Source of the DNA: Tamarix chinensis
Lineage: Eukaryota; Streptophyta; Magnoliopsida; Caryophyllales; Tamaricaceae
Length of the DNA stretch: 64,000 nt
Direction of reading: 5' to 3'
NCBI GenBank assembly: GCA_030549775.1
Contig: CM060181.1
Coordinates: 54,008,218 to 54,072,217, forward strand
Positions 23,797-35,356 of this stretch are shown one piece after another. The notes beneath the pieces were generated by a model. It saw only the letters and a list, made by a program, of their open reading frames with translations. It ran no database searches and had not been told where the DNA came from. The stretch's first letter is position 1. Every line of letters begins with the position of its first letter. A program made the translations under genes and the position numbers.

Positions 23797-26377
23797 TATA
23801 CATAAAGTTAAAATTATAGGAGATGAAAATAAGAGAAATGAGAAAATATCTCAACATAGAAAAAAGATATAAGTGATAGTATATAATTTTTATTTGGCTA
23901 GTTTTGATAATGTATTTTATGTTATTATATCTAGATATCAAGCATACATTGAGATAATTTACAATTAATTATGTATATAATTCTATTATATGAGGTAATT
24001 AGTATTTTATACTATTCATTGTTAACTATAATAAATTGAAAACTTGTGACTAAAATTGAGCCATTTGTTTTATAAACAATTATAAAATGATTACTAATGT
24101 AATGAGGTATGTTTTCAAATATTTTATGCAAGTTAACAATAACTATATGTTTTATGGTTTGAGAAAAATATATAATTGACCTATCATCATCATACAAAAA
24201 ATTTATTAATTTATCATACTATTAGTATAATAGTATTGAGTTCATTAATGATTATGATACTTTTGTATCTTTGAATTGAATATTTAAACCTTTTTAATAA
24301 GTGAGCCTAATACAGTTTATGATATGTTTGACATACTAAGAACAACAAGATCCTATTTTTCTTATCTTATATATATATATATTAGATCAATATCGGTCAT
24401 ATCTAATAATAGCTCTTATACTAAAAACAATATATATTTTAATTTAGATAAGATAAATCCTAATAAGATCACAAATGATAAGATCTAATTAGACGGTTTA
24501 GATATCAAATTATAGTAAAATATTACCTTTAGAAGAAAATTATGGTGAAAGGTTTAATATATTTCAAAAGTATTGTAGAATATTTCTCCTATAATATAAA
24601 CTATATAATAACAAATAAAAATAGAATTTTAAGAAAAATTATGCTTTGTTATATATATTTGTCTAAATTTTCATAATTAATCACACTATGTGTGTGTCTT
24701 AGTGTGTTCATGAATAACAAATATATTCCTTACATAGATTTTTTTTAAAAATTCTCATAATTTATACCTTTTTTAGTTAATAAAATTATTATTTTTCTAT
24801 TTACCACCTTTCTAATAAAATAATAACACAAATATTAAATATATTTGTGTTTTAATATTATAATTATACATAAATTTTTTTACTTAATATTAAATATATA
24901 TTTATATAAATAAAAATATTTATGTATTATAGATCCGTGCATTGCACAACATTACAGAGTTTTAATGTATAATGTATTAACATGAGATTATAAACTATTA
25001 AAATATAATATAGTAAAATAGTAATGTATAACATAGTAAATTAGGACTGTATTAGCATAAAATACTTCACCCAGTAATTAAATAATTTACATTTTTCATT
25101 GCTAATGAAATCATTATATTTATATTTACCTTCTTTCTAGCAAATTATTATATATATTTTACTTTATTACTCCTCAATATTTTACATTTTAATAAGACTT
25201 TTTTGGAGATTCCTCCCTATAAAATAGAATATTAAAAATATAATTTATTGAGAAGAAAACAATAATACTTATTACTACTAATTAGGCTATCATTGGTTAA
25301 TAAGAATGCCTATAGTAAAGGTAAGAAAAAAATAAATAAAATTTATAAAATAATATATTTTTAAAAATTTTAAATAAATAATAAAATATGTTTACTTTTT
25401 TATTATTATCATAATATGTTAATATTAAATTTGATCTTGTTAAATAGGGTTGATATTGAATTTTAGAATCACTTAGATCCCAAGTTAGATTTAGAGTCGG
25501 GTTAATTATTTTTTTCAGATTTTATCAAGATAAATTTTACAAGGGTCCAATTGGATCATCTTTTACAACCCTACGGACCACTGATAAAATCACCACAAGT
25601 GATTGGTGCTCGACTTCCTACTACATAATCAATGCCCGTTTATAATCAATTAATGACTTGTGAATCTACCGGCAGAGAACCTAATTGGGTTGGTGAAAAG
25701 GAGACCGGCATTACAAAGTAGAATGCATTTCCTTGGTTGCAGCACCACTGATCTAGAACATCCCATCATAGAAAAAGGAAGTTTTATAATGCACGTTGAT
25801 CCATTCTTGCAAACTACTCAAACAGCAGATGATCAAAAAAATCGGCGAGCAACATCATACTAAAGATATGGGTTTTGAATGGATATAATATGTTGGATAA
25901 TCTAAAAGGAGATGCATCTAAAATGATGAAAACCATAAGGTCATCCAAACATGATGAATCAAAAAATTGAAAGATAATCGGCCACTTAGGTCGGGCCTCA
26001 CTTCCTCCTCAAGTTCATAACACTAATTTAGATAGCTTCGTATTGTATTTTCTCGATGCTATTTGCTGCAGTTTCCTAAGAATGAAGCATCAATAGCCAT
26101 CTCAGCCGTGATTTTGCCCCAAAAAGGAAAGCCAAGGCAGTAGTTTCCTGAAGCTCTTCTCAGTGGTTTCCCAGAACTAATCACACCAGTTTCCCCAAAC
26201 GACAAGCATTAGTTCCCTAAAAATCAAAGCATCAATATGTAATAATTGAGAATCTTGACTCAATTTAATAACGTTTCATAAACAATTGGCCAAAATTAAC
26301 TTAATGAATTAATGTTCAAATCGTAATATGAAGGGGAAAAAGACCGAAATCGAAAACAGAAGTGTTATAGTAAGAAT
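23797..26377. other. AT-rich intergenic DNA, no gene seen
   Basis: About 2.6 kb of AT-rich sequence between long LTR unit 2 and the MITE, with TA-rich patches near 24370 and a CCGTGCATTGCACAAC word at about 24934 of the type found in decayed MITEs. An open frame at 25660-25863 resembles no family I know and has no supporting context. Confidence 0.55.
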
Positions 26378-26668
26378 TAGGGCTGTAAACGAGCCGAGCC
26401 GAGCCGAATACTCCTAGGTTTGGGTTCGGCTCGTTTAATTAAACGAGCCTAAAATGCTGTTTGGACTCGGCTCGTTTAACTAAACGAACGAGCCGAACCG
26501 AGCTTTTAACGAGCCGAACCGAGCCGAGCTCACGAGCCAAAGCCAAAAAATGAACCGAGCCCGAGCCTCACTTTGAGGCTCGTTTAATTAAACGAACGAG
26601 CCGAACCGAGCTTTTAACGAGCCGAGCCGAGCCGAATACCGAACTGGCTCAGATCATTTACAGCCCTA
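26378..26668. mobile_element. hAT-type MITE, 291 bp, with perfect 8-bp TSD
   Basis: The ends are TAGGGCTGTAAACGAGCC and, inverted, TAGGGCTGTAAATGATCTGA. The 8-bp direct repeat GTAAGAAT flanks both sides (26370-26377 and 26669-26676). The interior is made of GAGCCGAGCCGAACCGAG words in both orientations, so the element can fold back on itself. The 8-bp duplication is the hallmark of hAT transposases; with no coding capacity it must have been moved in trans. The perfect duplication suggests a fairly recent insertion. Confidence 0.9.
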
Positions 26669-26676
26669 GTAAGAAT

Positions 26677-28137
26677 ATACATGCAATTAATTGGCAAATC
26701 GTGCCCGAAGGAAGAGAAAATATAACGTATAATCGAAATTGACGTACTTGCATTAGTATTTGATATCAAATTTCCTTTCCGGCTTGGAGAAAATTTGAGG
26801 AATTATATTTCAGTTTAAAGAATTTTATCAGAAATTTTTACCAAGATGGGACCAGGGATATATATAATATAATATTTTTATATAAAATATAAATAAAAAA
26901 TATGTTGTGAAAAAAAATGAGATAGGTATAATATTAGATTTTAAGGCCGGAGAATGAGTAAATGAATGAAAATAGATTAAAAATAAGTTGGATATAGAAA
27001 TTTTATCCCCATGAAAATAAGGTTAAAAATTTTTTGATAAGAAAAATTGAAGATTACCAATTATATTCATTATCAGATTTAGGTATGAGAATATAAGCCC
27101 CATCATCTATCCCTCGTTATCGTTAATTATAACCGGTTTTTGTCCTTAATTGTAACCGTAGATAATTTATTATCATCCCTAATTGTTATTGTAGATAAAG
27201 TTAATTAAAAAGAGAGGTAGTGGTGCTTGTAGATAAAGTTGAGTGAAAGTAGAGGCGGCGGTGGTCGTAGGAGTATTGGTGATTGTGGTTAGAGTTGATA
27301 AAAGTTGATTTGATCCGTCCAGTTAGTCCCGAATCCCGATCCTTACAAAATCTGACCCGACATAATATGCTAAATTCATTAACCCAACCTGACCCGACTG
27401 GATGCTGAACCGCATATAAGTGGCCTGACTCGACTTCAACCTGTAATCCAATATCAACTCGACCTGTTACCAATCCAACCTGTTATCAACTTGACCTGAC
27501 CTAACTCTACAAAACTAAATTCGATATTAATCAGTTATGATAATAAAAAAAATATTTCTTATTATTTATTTAAATTTTTTTAAAAATATATTATTATCTA
27601 AATTTATTTATTTTTCTTACTTTTATTGTGAACTTACTTATTCACCAATGATATTCTAATTTTACCCATTTTTGCATAAAAACACAACATTATAAAGCAA
27701 TAATAATTAACAATTAATAATTAATAACACATTATTAATAACATATTTACATGAAGTTAAACTTAATACTTACGAGATTAATGATTTAGATTAATTTTGG
27801 TGATCAATGTCCGTTTTGACCTAAATCTAAAGTGATTCAATCTAAGATTAGCTTGACCCCTTAAAATCTAAAATGATCTTATTTGTCAAATTAATTCAAA
27901 CCTGACCCGTCAAATTAACTTGAACACAAAATCACTTGAATAAGAGTTTGTTTGGCCTAATATTAACCCGATAGAGATGTAAACGAGACAGATTCAAGGC
28001 AGGTACGCCTATACCCATATCTGTATCCATACTCGTACCCAAATTCATATATGTAACTAAATAGATATCCACGTACGTAAACATATCTGTAGCTTTTAGA
28101 TAGTTCTTATCTAAAGGTAGAATTTGCGCTAAACTCA

Positions 28138-28140
<3 letters not shown>
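26677..28140. other. Intergenic DNA with CCTGACCCGAC-rich patch
   Basis: No gene is seen. 27318-27485 holds repeated CTGACCCGAC, CAACCTGACC and CAACCTGTTA words like those of decayed foldback MITEs, but I cannot define its ends. The rest is AT-rich. Confidence 0.5.

Positions 28141-28172
<32 letters not shown>
28141..28172. repeat. (TA)n microsatellite
   Basis: A perfect TA run of about 16 units, about 320 bp beyond the stop codon of the eS17 gene. Confidence 0.92.
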
Positions 28173-28178
<6 letters not shown>

Positions 28179-28492
28179 TGCATAATTTAATCCTTTAGGA
28201 CCAAACGATCAATCACCCAAACGATACTATTACTAAATATCATAAACAGGACTTTAGTAAAATCAAATCTGCTTAAAAAAGAGCTTGATATTTGGCAAGG
28301 CCAAGAAGAATAATGAACGCTGTTTGGAAGCATCAAAACAACAGTACTTAAGAGGGTAATACCAATCGCAGAACTGTTTGAGAACTACAAAGTCTTAATT
28401 ATCAAAAATTTCATCCAACCCTAGTTATCAAACAGAAAAATACGGAGCTAGCATGACAAAGTTACAAATAGTTAAAAGCACCCAAAGACACC

Positions 28493-28906
28493 CTAGAACC
28501 TCCTTCCACGACCGAAAGCAGGTAAAGGAGCCGCAACATCTGGCTCGGCTTTGTAAACCCCAGGAATCTCAGACATGCCAAGAGTTGCAAGCATATCAAT
28601 CGTCTCCTGGTCAACTCCAATTGAGTCGGTCTTAATCGCAGACTCAGCAGGGACAAAGTCCATGCGGCGTTCACGCTCTTCCTCCTGCAATTTGAGCGAG
28701 ATTCCACGAACAGGCCCCTTCTGAATCCTCTTCATAAGGTGGGTGGAGAACCCAGCAATCTTGTTGCGAAGACGCTTGGAAGGAATAATGGCAACTTCCT
28801 CCAGGATCTTCTTGTTTGTGTGGAAGTCCAATGTCATACGAGAATAATACTTCTCAATGACTTGGCGAGAAGACTTCTTCACGGTCTTAGTACGAACACG
28901 CCCCAT
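28493..28906 (-). CDS. RPS17: 40S ribosomal protein eS17 (RPS17), complete CDS
   Basis: A 137-residue protein of the cytosolic small ribosomal subunit. It starts [20 protein letters not shown] and contains the eS17 hallmarks [32 protein letters not shown] and [20 protein letters not shown]. It ends in the plant-type acidic tail and FGRGRRF. The length matches the family. The coding region is a single exon. The start is fixed by conservation from residue 1 and by an upstream leader intron. It is intact with no odd residues. Neighbours are repeats only. Confidence 0.97.
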   Translation of the reverse strand: MGRVRTKTVKKSSRQVIEKYYSRMTLDFHTNKKILEEVAIIPSKRLRNKIAGFSTHLMKRIQKGPVRGISLKLQEEERERRMDFVPAESAIKTDSIGVDQETIDMLATLGMSEIPGVYKAEPDVAAPLPAFGRGRRF

Positions 28907-28928
28907 CTCAGCTTAAAGTATAACTCAC

Positions 28929-29811
28929 CTACGATAGAGAAAATAGCAGAGTCGGATATTGCAGTCATAAAGGGTTCAAGCATACTACAGAGAACTTCAA
29001 GACTCAAAAGTACAACTAATAGGTAACAAGGAATCCCCATAAGAAGAAATATCAAAATATCACAACAAATAGCGCTCCTGCTATCCAATTAGCAGAAATG
29101 CCCAAGCCCAGCGAACAACACAGTACACGGCAGCGTCTTCCACAAATGATACTACCGGTGCCCGGTGGTCTGATCATTCTGATTCATTGCATTAGAAGCC
29201 TATTCAAACTGATAGAACACCACAGAATTGCATAATCAACAGATCCAAGGTCAGCTAAACAAAGCGTAGACCCCCTCCCTCAATAAGCTAATCTACAACA
29301 ACTTAAACGGCATAAACATTGACATCCGCAAATAGAGAACAAGGAACAATTCCATATCGACCTCAAAATACATCAGTCCCTTAAGATGCCAGGACACATT
29401 TCAATTCAATGCTAGACCGTTACTATTAAGGGCATCCCTCCCCCCCAATTCAACGCAAAAAAGGATAGACATAAATGTTGATATTCAGTTTTTCAGTAAC
29501 TTCATTCAAGTAAATCCTCATAGATCAGAAAACCGCATTTGAATGAATCGAAACATAATAGACGAGAATCCTAGATCCTGACTCCATCTTCTCGCAATAA
29601 AAGATTAAGCATATCAACAACGAACACTCAAAATGAAAGGCTTTAACAACATACTAATCCGATTGCATTCAAAACCAATCCAATAACAAATATGAAACAG
29701 AAAAGTCCGACAAATCTAAAACTACAAGAGATTGAGATAAATTTCCAACCTAATCTTTTCGAAAATCAAAGGGTGTCAACAATAACAGGGCGAGAAAACG
29801 TAGAAACTTAC
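28929..29811 (-). other. RPS17: RPS17 5'-leader intron (883 bp)
   Basis: Read on the minus strand, GAGCAG|GTAAGT marks a consensus donor at 29812/29811 and a pyrimidine-rich TTTTCTCTATCGTAG marks the acceptor at 28929, about 22 nt before the ATG. Leader introns ending just before the start codon are common in plant ribosomal-protein genes and often raise expression. A nearer AG (just before the ATG) is possible, so the acceptor is less certain than the donor. Confidence 0.72.
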
Positions 29812-29895
29812 CTGCTCCGGGTGGAAGGAGGCACTAGAGGTAGAAGGACACTGAAATCGGCTGCGGCACGAAGAGGAGACTGAATCGAAGGATTT
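29812..29895 (-). other. RPS17: RPS17 non-coding exon 1 (5' UTR)
   Basis: A pyrimidine-rich leader (TCCTTCGATTCAGTCTCC, then CTTCGTGCC) ends at the donor after 29812. The transcript start near 29895 is my estimate from the change in composition and the promoter motifs. Confidence 0.6.
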
Positions 29896-29924
29896 TATTA
29901 GGGCTTAGTAAAGACGGAACCCGT

Positions 29925-30010
29925 TTTGTAGGGTTTTGTACAGATCAGAGCGGGCTTGGGCTGGTATTTTTTGGGCTACGCAAGTTTGATTTTGATACTG
30001 TGGGCTTTAG
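29925..30010 (-). promoter_or_regulatory. RPS17: RPS17 promoter: telo-box and site-II-like motifs
   Basis: On the minus strand AAAACCCTA (telo-box) lies at 29929-29937. GCCC-type site II motifs (TGGGCT on the plus strand) lie at about 29957, 29972 and 30001. Telo-boxes next to site II elements bound by TCP factors are characteristic of plant ribosomal-protein promoters; the functional call here rests on that knowledge. Confidence 0.65.
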
Positions 30011-31167
30011 GATTAAAGGGAATGCGTATATGAATTTCCAATCCCTTGTGTATGTCATACCATTATTTATATATACGCACGGACATATGCATCCAAATGT
30101 TTGGGCCTAATTCATGCATCGAGCCATTGCTTAGTTAGCATGCGCGCGCATTTAAGCCTCGCATCAGGGTGGTCCATCCATGCGTGCAATTTTGAGTCTA
30201 CAAATTTACTCCCGTAAACATAAGCTCGGGGAAAAACACCAAAAAACACAAAAAAAAAAGAAAAAAGAAATGGCAACACAACACACAATCGAACTACTCC
30301 ATCTTCCAGTTGCCGACTTGATTTCCCCAGAGAAAATAAGCCTAAGCTGCCTAACTTTGGGACTCTAGCTCCAAAAATTTGTAAGGTACATTGAATAAGA
30401 GATGGACTTAGCAATAATGATGCTCTCGTTCAAGTCAGGCAAATGGGAAGTTATGGTTTTTAGCCACAAATTCTAGCTTTGCCTTGCAATGATAGTACCT
30501 AAAATCTTCTTTGAGGGGGACACAACTCAAGGGGAGGAGGGTCTTTAAGCTACTCTAACTAAAAGTCTACAATTGGTTCGATGCTCTTGTGAACTCCCAT
30601 GCAAAAAATGTCCTCAACCTTGCTCTAAATGCCAACACACTCATCACCTTCTTAAGTGTGCCACCACGAGAGGGATCGTTGTGTCTCACATGCATCCCAC
30701 TTCTTCATCTAAAAAGTATCAGGGGTATTTCCGAAGGAAAACTACCAAAGGGAATCAAGTTGGGTGGCGCTGATCACTAAAACCTTGCTATATGCAACTC
30801 TGAAAAGTTGATGGGGGGGGGAGAAATCACCAAAACCTTAGATAAGGGAGAACTTCATCATTCACATAAAACCAGTGGTTCTTATGAGTACAGAGAAAAT
30901 AGTAGAGCTAGCAGATATGGTAATGTTGATGATGAAGATAGACTTAGACCTGCCTCTTCCTTTTGATGTATACAGGGGAATGAATAAAACAACCCTCATG
31001 AATAACTTTATGCCTTTAAAAAATATGCTGGAATTATAGAGCATGCATCAAACCTAAATTTCAAGGTTTGTTTTTCAAATAGTTAATCCTTTGGTGGTAG
31101 TGCTTTTAGAAACTAAGATTTCTAGTGACAAAGTTACGATGATTGCTAATAATCTTGGCTTTGATAA
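30011..31167. other. Intergenic DNA upstream of RPS17, no gene recognised
   Basis: Mixed composition. Short open frames exist around 30112-30414 and 30573-30780 but none matches a known family, and they overlap on both strands. A poly-A patch lies at 30251-30268. Confidence 0.5.
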
Positions 31168-31424
31168 TGTTAGCCTATAACTATTAGCTGTATGATTGCC
31201 TGTGTTGTTAACAATTAGCAAATTTGTTAGCATAGTAATTAGCAAATCTATTAGCAAATCTCAAGCATGTTAGATAGGCAGTTGTATATAAACAATCCTG
31301 ATTTTGATGTAAGCTCAAACTAATTCAACAATTTAATAAAAGAAATATCCTACAACTTTCTCTTCTATTCTTTCTCTCAAGCTTTCCAATTCTCTTCAAT
31401 GGAGCATTTCCTCCATTTTCAACA
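31168..31424 (+). repeat. 5' LTR of the copia element (257 bp)
   Basis: Begins TGTTAGCC, ends CCATTTTCAACA, with TATATAAACAATCC near 31285 as a TATA region and an AATAAA near 31335. It is followed at once by a primer-binding-site-like sequence. Short copia LTRs of this size are common in plants. Confidence 0.65.
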
Positions 31425-31436
31425 TAGTATTGAGTT
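31425..31436 (+). other. Primer-binding site of the copia element (decayed)
   Basis: TAGTATTGAGTT matches the initiator-Met tRNA site TGGTATCAGAGC at 9 of 12 positions, directly after the LTR end. Confidence 0.55.
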
Positions 31437-31599
31437 TCTTCTAAATTTCCCTAAATCTTCTAATATTCTCTTATATTTTTTTTCTCCTTTTTAATTCCTA
31501 CCTATTCATCGTCATAATGAATGATAATGATTTTCAATCAAAATGAATAGATGATAGGCGAACCCACTTTACCATTAATTACTTTTCTCACCTATACCT

Positions 31600-32660
31600 T
31601 CCTTCAAATGATAATCCTAGTCTCATCCTTGTATCTAAGATTTTTGATGGGACTGGATTTATGTTATGGAGATAATCCTAGTCTCATTCACTAAATGTAA
31701 AATGCAAGAAGGGTTTTATTAATGGATTATATCCCAAACCAACCCTATCATTACCTAAATTTGAAGATTAGGATCGATGCAATAACATGGTCATCTCATG
31801 CCTCAATTCCATAATAAATAAGATCAGTGACAACTTGATTTACTATAAGATAGTGCTTTAGCTTTGGAAGGAGATTAAAGGTAGGCTTGGGTGGACTTGT
31901 GGTACATAACTCTTCAAAATGGAGCAACAACTTAGTCAAGTATCTCAAGGTAGCAATAACATTACCATGTATTTAATTTAAATCAAGAAATTTCAGGATT
32001 AAATCAAGGCTATTAATAACTTTCCTTCGTGTACTTATGGACGAGCAGAGGCCTAGGAAAAATTCTCTAATGAACAAAAGCTTGTGAAATTTTTCATGGG
32101 GTTAAAGGATAGTTACATTGGTATTTGAGGTAATCTTTTGCTTATGAAACCTATTCCCACTGTGATTGAAGTATACTCCTCGCAACTACAATAAGAAAAT
32201 GAGCAAGGCATGACAACATGTTCTCAATTATCATTTGAATATGCTTTTATAAATGCTATTTCATTTACCATTAAGCATCAAGCATCCACATCTAGGTTAG
32301 TTAATGATAAGAACAAAAGATCCACTTTTTTGTGATTACCGCAAGAAATCGGGTCACACCATGGAAAGTTGCTTCAAGCTTCATTATTTCCCAACCAATT
32401 CAAAGAATGAAAAAGATAAGAATTTTGCAGCTCAAGTTTCCAATACCTATGATAGTTCAGATCCTTCCATGATTGAGTCTGTCTTTATTTTTCCTAGGTT
32501 CTCTACTCAAAAAATGTCAAAAATGCTTAATATGTTGAACGACTCATTTATAAATGAGACTTCATTTGTTTTTATTCCTTCTGCATCTAGTCATGCTAAA
32601 TTTGCATGTGGTGTAATCAACCTTAATAAAATTGATTTGCTTCCATGTTCTTTCTCATAA
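31600..32660 (+). pseudogene. copia gag remnant with zinc knuckle
   Basis: Across several frames it reads like a copia gag polyprotein: LVSKIFDGTGFMLWR, KKGFINGLYPKP, RCNNMVISCLNSIINKISD, LWKEIKGR, QQLSQVSQGSNNITMY and KFFMGLKDSYIGI. A CCHC-like knuckle follows from about 32324 as CDYRKKSGHTMESC, where the second Cys is Arg. Stops occur throughout, so no gag could be made. Confidence 0.82.
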
Positions 32661-33458
32661 TGAATGCAAGTATCCATTACTATGAAGCCTTGGATTATTG
32701 ATTCCGGGGCAAGTGACCACATGTGTTTCACAACTCACCTTTTGTAATTGTCATATGCTTATCTAAATCATATACAATCACCTTACTAGATGGCAATGGT
32801 GTCTTAATATCACAAAAGGGAATTGTGCATTTATCTTCTACCCTTATCCTATATGATGTCTTACTTGTACTATCCTTTAAGTACAACCTTATATCCATCA
32901 CTCAACTGATAACTAGATATGTAAATGAGCTAAGTCATTTCGGTATGTGTCTCAACACGGCTCTTTAAAAGCTCAGTTTGACTCATTTGTTTAGTTATGT
33001 GAGTCGAGTTTGAGCCTCACTTTTGGGCTCATTTATTAAAAGCGCTGAGCCCAAGTTAAAAAAAAGTGAGGCTTGGTTCATTTTATGGCTTTAACTCGTG
33101 AGCTTAGCTTAGTTCATTAAAAGCTCAGCTCGACTTGTTTGTTTAGTTAAACTAGCCGAACCCGAGCCTAGGGGTATTTGGCTCGGCTCGACTCATTTAC
33201 ATCCCTATTAACAACACAACTACAATGTTACATTTTTTTCACCACTAATCAATGCATTTTATAGGGCTCTTATTTGAAAAGGTAGTTGGTTCTTGGTAGG
33301 GCCATTTATAGACTGTATCTACTGCATCAAGCCTTATTCCATGCCATCCTTCCTTCTATATGTCACCATCAGTCTAATGTATCTACTATAGGCATACTCC
33401 CTACTCCTTCAACTAGCTTGTCTAGTCCCTCTCTAGTGTCATGTTCTAATATACTTAG
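32661..33458 (+). pseudogene. copia protease and GAG-pre remnant, split by a MITE
   Basis: WIIDSGASDHM at about 32693 is the copia protease active site. The GAG-pre part continues as ITLLDGNGVLISQKGIVHLS and YNLISITQL up to the MITE at 32914. It resumes after 33207 with QCYIFFTTNQCIL and GRAIYRLYLLHQ. Frames change and stops are present. Confidence 0.75.
32914..33207. mobile_element. hAT-type MITE, older copy, in the copia element
   Basis: 294 bp with ends TAGATATGTAAATGAGCTAA and CTCATTTACATCCCTA and an interior of degenerate GAGCCGAGCC words, the same family as the 291-bp MITE at 26378. Flanks CTGATAAC and TTAACAAC agree at 5 of 8 positions and the three differences are all transitions, as expected for a decayed 8-bp duplication. 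It interrupts the copia GAG-pre region. Confidence 0.72.
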
Positions 33459-34368
33459 TGGTGAAACCCCGTTAGGTTTCAAAAAAACACAACGGACCAA
33501 ATGAGTTGAACGATATGTTCAAAAATTTCCGAACTAGATTAGCCTAAGGATGAAACCAAAGGAAGATCAAAAAACTCAGAGCACAATTGAAGATCAATGG
33601 CAAACTGAGCGATTTGAACAGAGAAGAAGAAGAAGAAGATTCAGTGAGATTCAGGAAGAAGGAGATTCGAGAGTCGCAAGAGAGAGTGAAGAAAGAGAGA
33701 GAGCGTCGAACAACCAGCCAGAGAGAAAAAAAGTAAGTATTATTACTGAGAAAATTGCCCAAAGTTTTTTTATCTCCCTATCTACCCTGTATACATATAC
33801 ATATACAAATACACAATATTGGGCCACTTGTATCAGGCTTCAAGCTACTAGCCCAATTTTCCTTACAAGTAATACAACATATCAAATATTGTGTGGTGCT
33901 GATGTTGAATTATCTAATCAGCCCACTTACAACAATTACAATTATTCCCAAAATTATTTAGCAGATTACAACTATTCTCCCATCAGCTAGTTTATTTAGC
34001 TAACTATAATAATTAAGGGTTGCATAGGTAGCAATCCTTCTAACCCAATTACGGGTCAGATGGCTGCCCATGTGGCCTACTTAATTCTACTAGCTATGAT
34101 TGCCGGCAATTGCATCATATGGGATTGCAATAAATTTTCCCTACTAATATCAATAAAAATTGGAATCAATTTATTCAGCAGATCCACACAGCAACAACAA
34201 CAATCAACAACAATCACTCACAACAGCTAGCAACATGCCCATTTTCATTACCTGTATTCTTATCTCCTTTCCTAATTAATCACAGAATAATAGAAATAAT
34301 TATATGTATAATTTATATCACAACAATCAACAAAATTATCCAAATAAAAATTATTGAGATACACATCA
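33459..34368 (-). mobile_element. Solo LTR (910 bp) inserted in the copia element, TSD CTTAG
   Basis: It starts TGGTGAAACC, ends TACACATCA, and is flanked by the 5-bp repeat CTTAG at 33454-33458 and 34369-34373. TG...CA ends plus a 5-bp duplication are diagnostic of an LTR retroelement. A CT-rich leader-like tract (read on the minus strand, about 33620-33730) near the GTTTCACCA end suggests minus orientation. No internal coding sequence is seen, so it is a solo LTR formed by recombination. The GAG-pre sequence resumes at about 34400 as HHRLVYLSMHKLH. Confidence 0.8.
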
Positions 34369-34577
34369 CTTAGTATTAGTTATTCATTGAGTATTACTAC
34401 ATGCAAAGTTTCTACCACATTATCACATCATAGGCTGGTCTATTTATCAATGCACAAACTTCATTAATTAGACTTAATAAAGTCTATTTTTGTTCATATT
34501 TTTTTATAATCCATGTTCACTTTGTCCCAAGGAAAACAACATCGTGGCCCTTTCTTTCATAGCTACATACGCACAAC

Positions 34578-35348
34578 CAGGGACAGAACTAGTTAAGAGC
34601 CCATGGGGTCGGCTGACTCCATGAAGTTTTTAAAATTATGTATTATATTTGTAATGTACAAGTATAATATTAGAGGAATATCTCTGGAGTGTTGGTCGTA
34701 AGGATTTTAATGAGGGAAAAGGTCATAGGTTCAAACTCTATAGTAGCAACCTGCTAACTTCTTTTTTTCTCAAATTTTTCCCTCTCGACCCCACTAGGCC
34801 ATCCTTTTCTCAAATTTTTTTCCCTCCCGACCCCAACAACCCATCCTATTTTTCTCAATTTTTTCCCTCCCAACCCCAGCAACCCATCCTCTCAGGCTTT
34901 CATAGTCTCTTCCACCACTCCATCTCCTCAACACTGTCCCTGTAGCCTGTACGACTACTTCGTCCCTACATCGTAGCACCACACCACACCTACACAGCTC
35001 AGCTGCACACCAAGTTGCAGCAACACAGGTAGGCAACCACTAGTCAATCTAATCCACTACTTCACTAGCCATTAGGTGAGTAAGTTATCTTTTATATTTA
35101 ATTTAAATCTAAGCTAATTTTTGTTGATGGAATAAGTTGTATTTCTGTTTCTAATTTTATTGTAAAATTCTAAATTAGTTTGATTGAATATAATTGTAAA
35201 CGAATATGTATGATTATAGATAATATTAAATATGATATTATTATTATAAATTTTATTATTATTATAAATTTTATTATTATTTTATATTTATATATATATT
35301 TAGTATTTATTGGGACCCCATTGAATTTTATACTTGACTTCATCCCTG
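34578..35348. mobile_element. Non-autonomous hAT element (771 bp) in copia integrase
   Basis: The ends CAGGGACAGAACTAG and, inverted, CAGGGATGAAGTCAAG are the classic CAGGG hAT type, and both continue to a GGGGTC word. 8-bp flanks CGCACAAC (34570-34577) and CACACAAC (35349-35356) match at 7 of 8. Copia sequence reads across the site once the element is set aside. The interior has no transposase; a small minus-strand frame at 34794-35036 resembles nothing known. Confidence 0.83.
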
Positions 35349-35356
35349 CACACAAC

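Noticed and set aside
25660..25863. 67-codon open frame as a small gene
   Set aside because: No recognised domain, promoter or splice context; chance open frame is likelier.
28739..29088. Open frames opposite RPS17
   Set aside because: They are antisense to a highly conserved ribosomal-protein CDS and its leader intron.
33550..33990. 146-codon Arg/Glu-rich open frame
   Set aside because: It lies inside the solo LTR and reads the antisense of a CT-rich leader (AGA runs), without a recognised domain.
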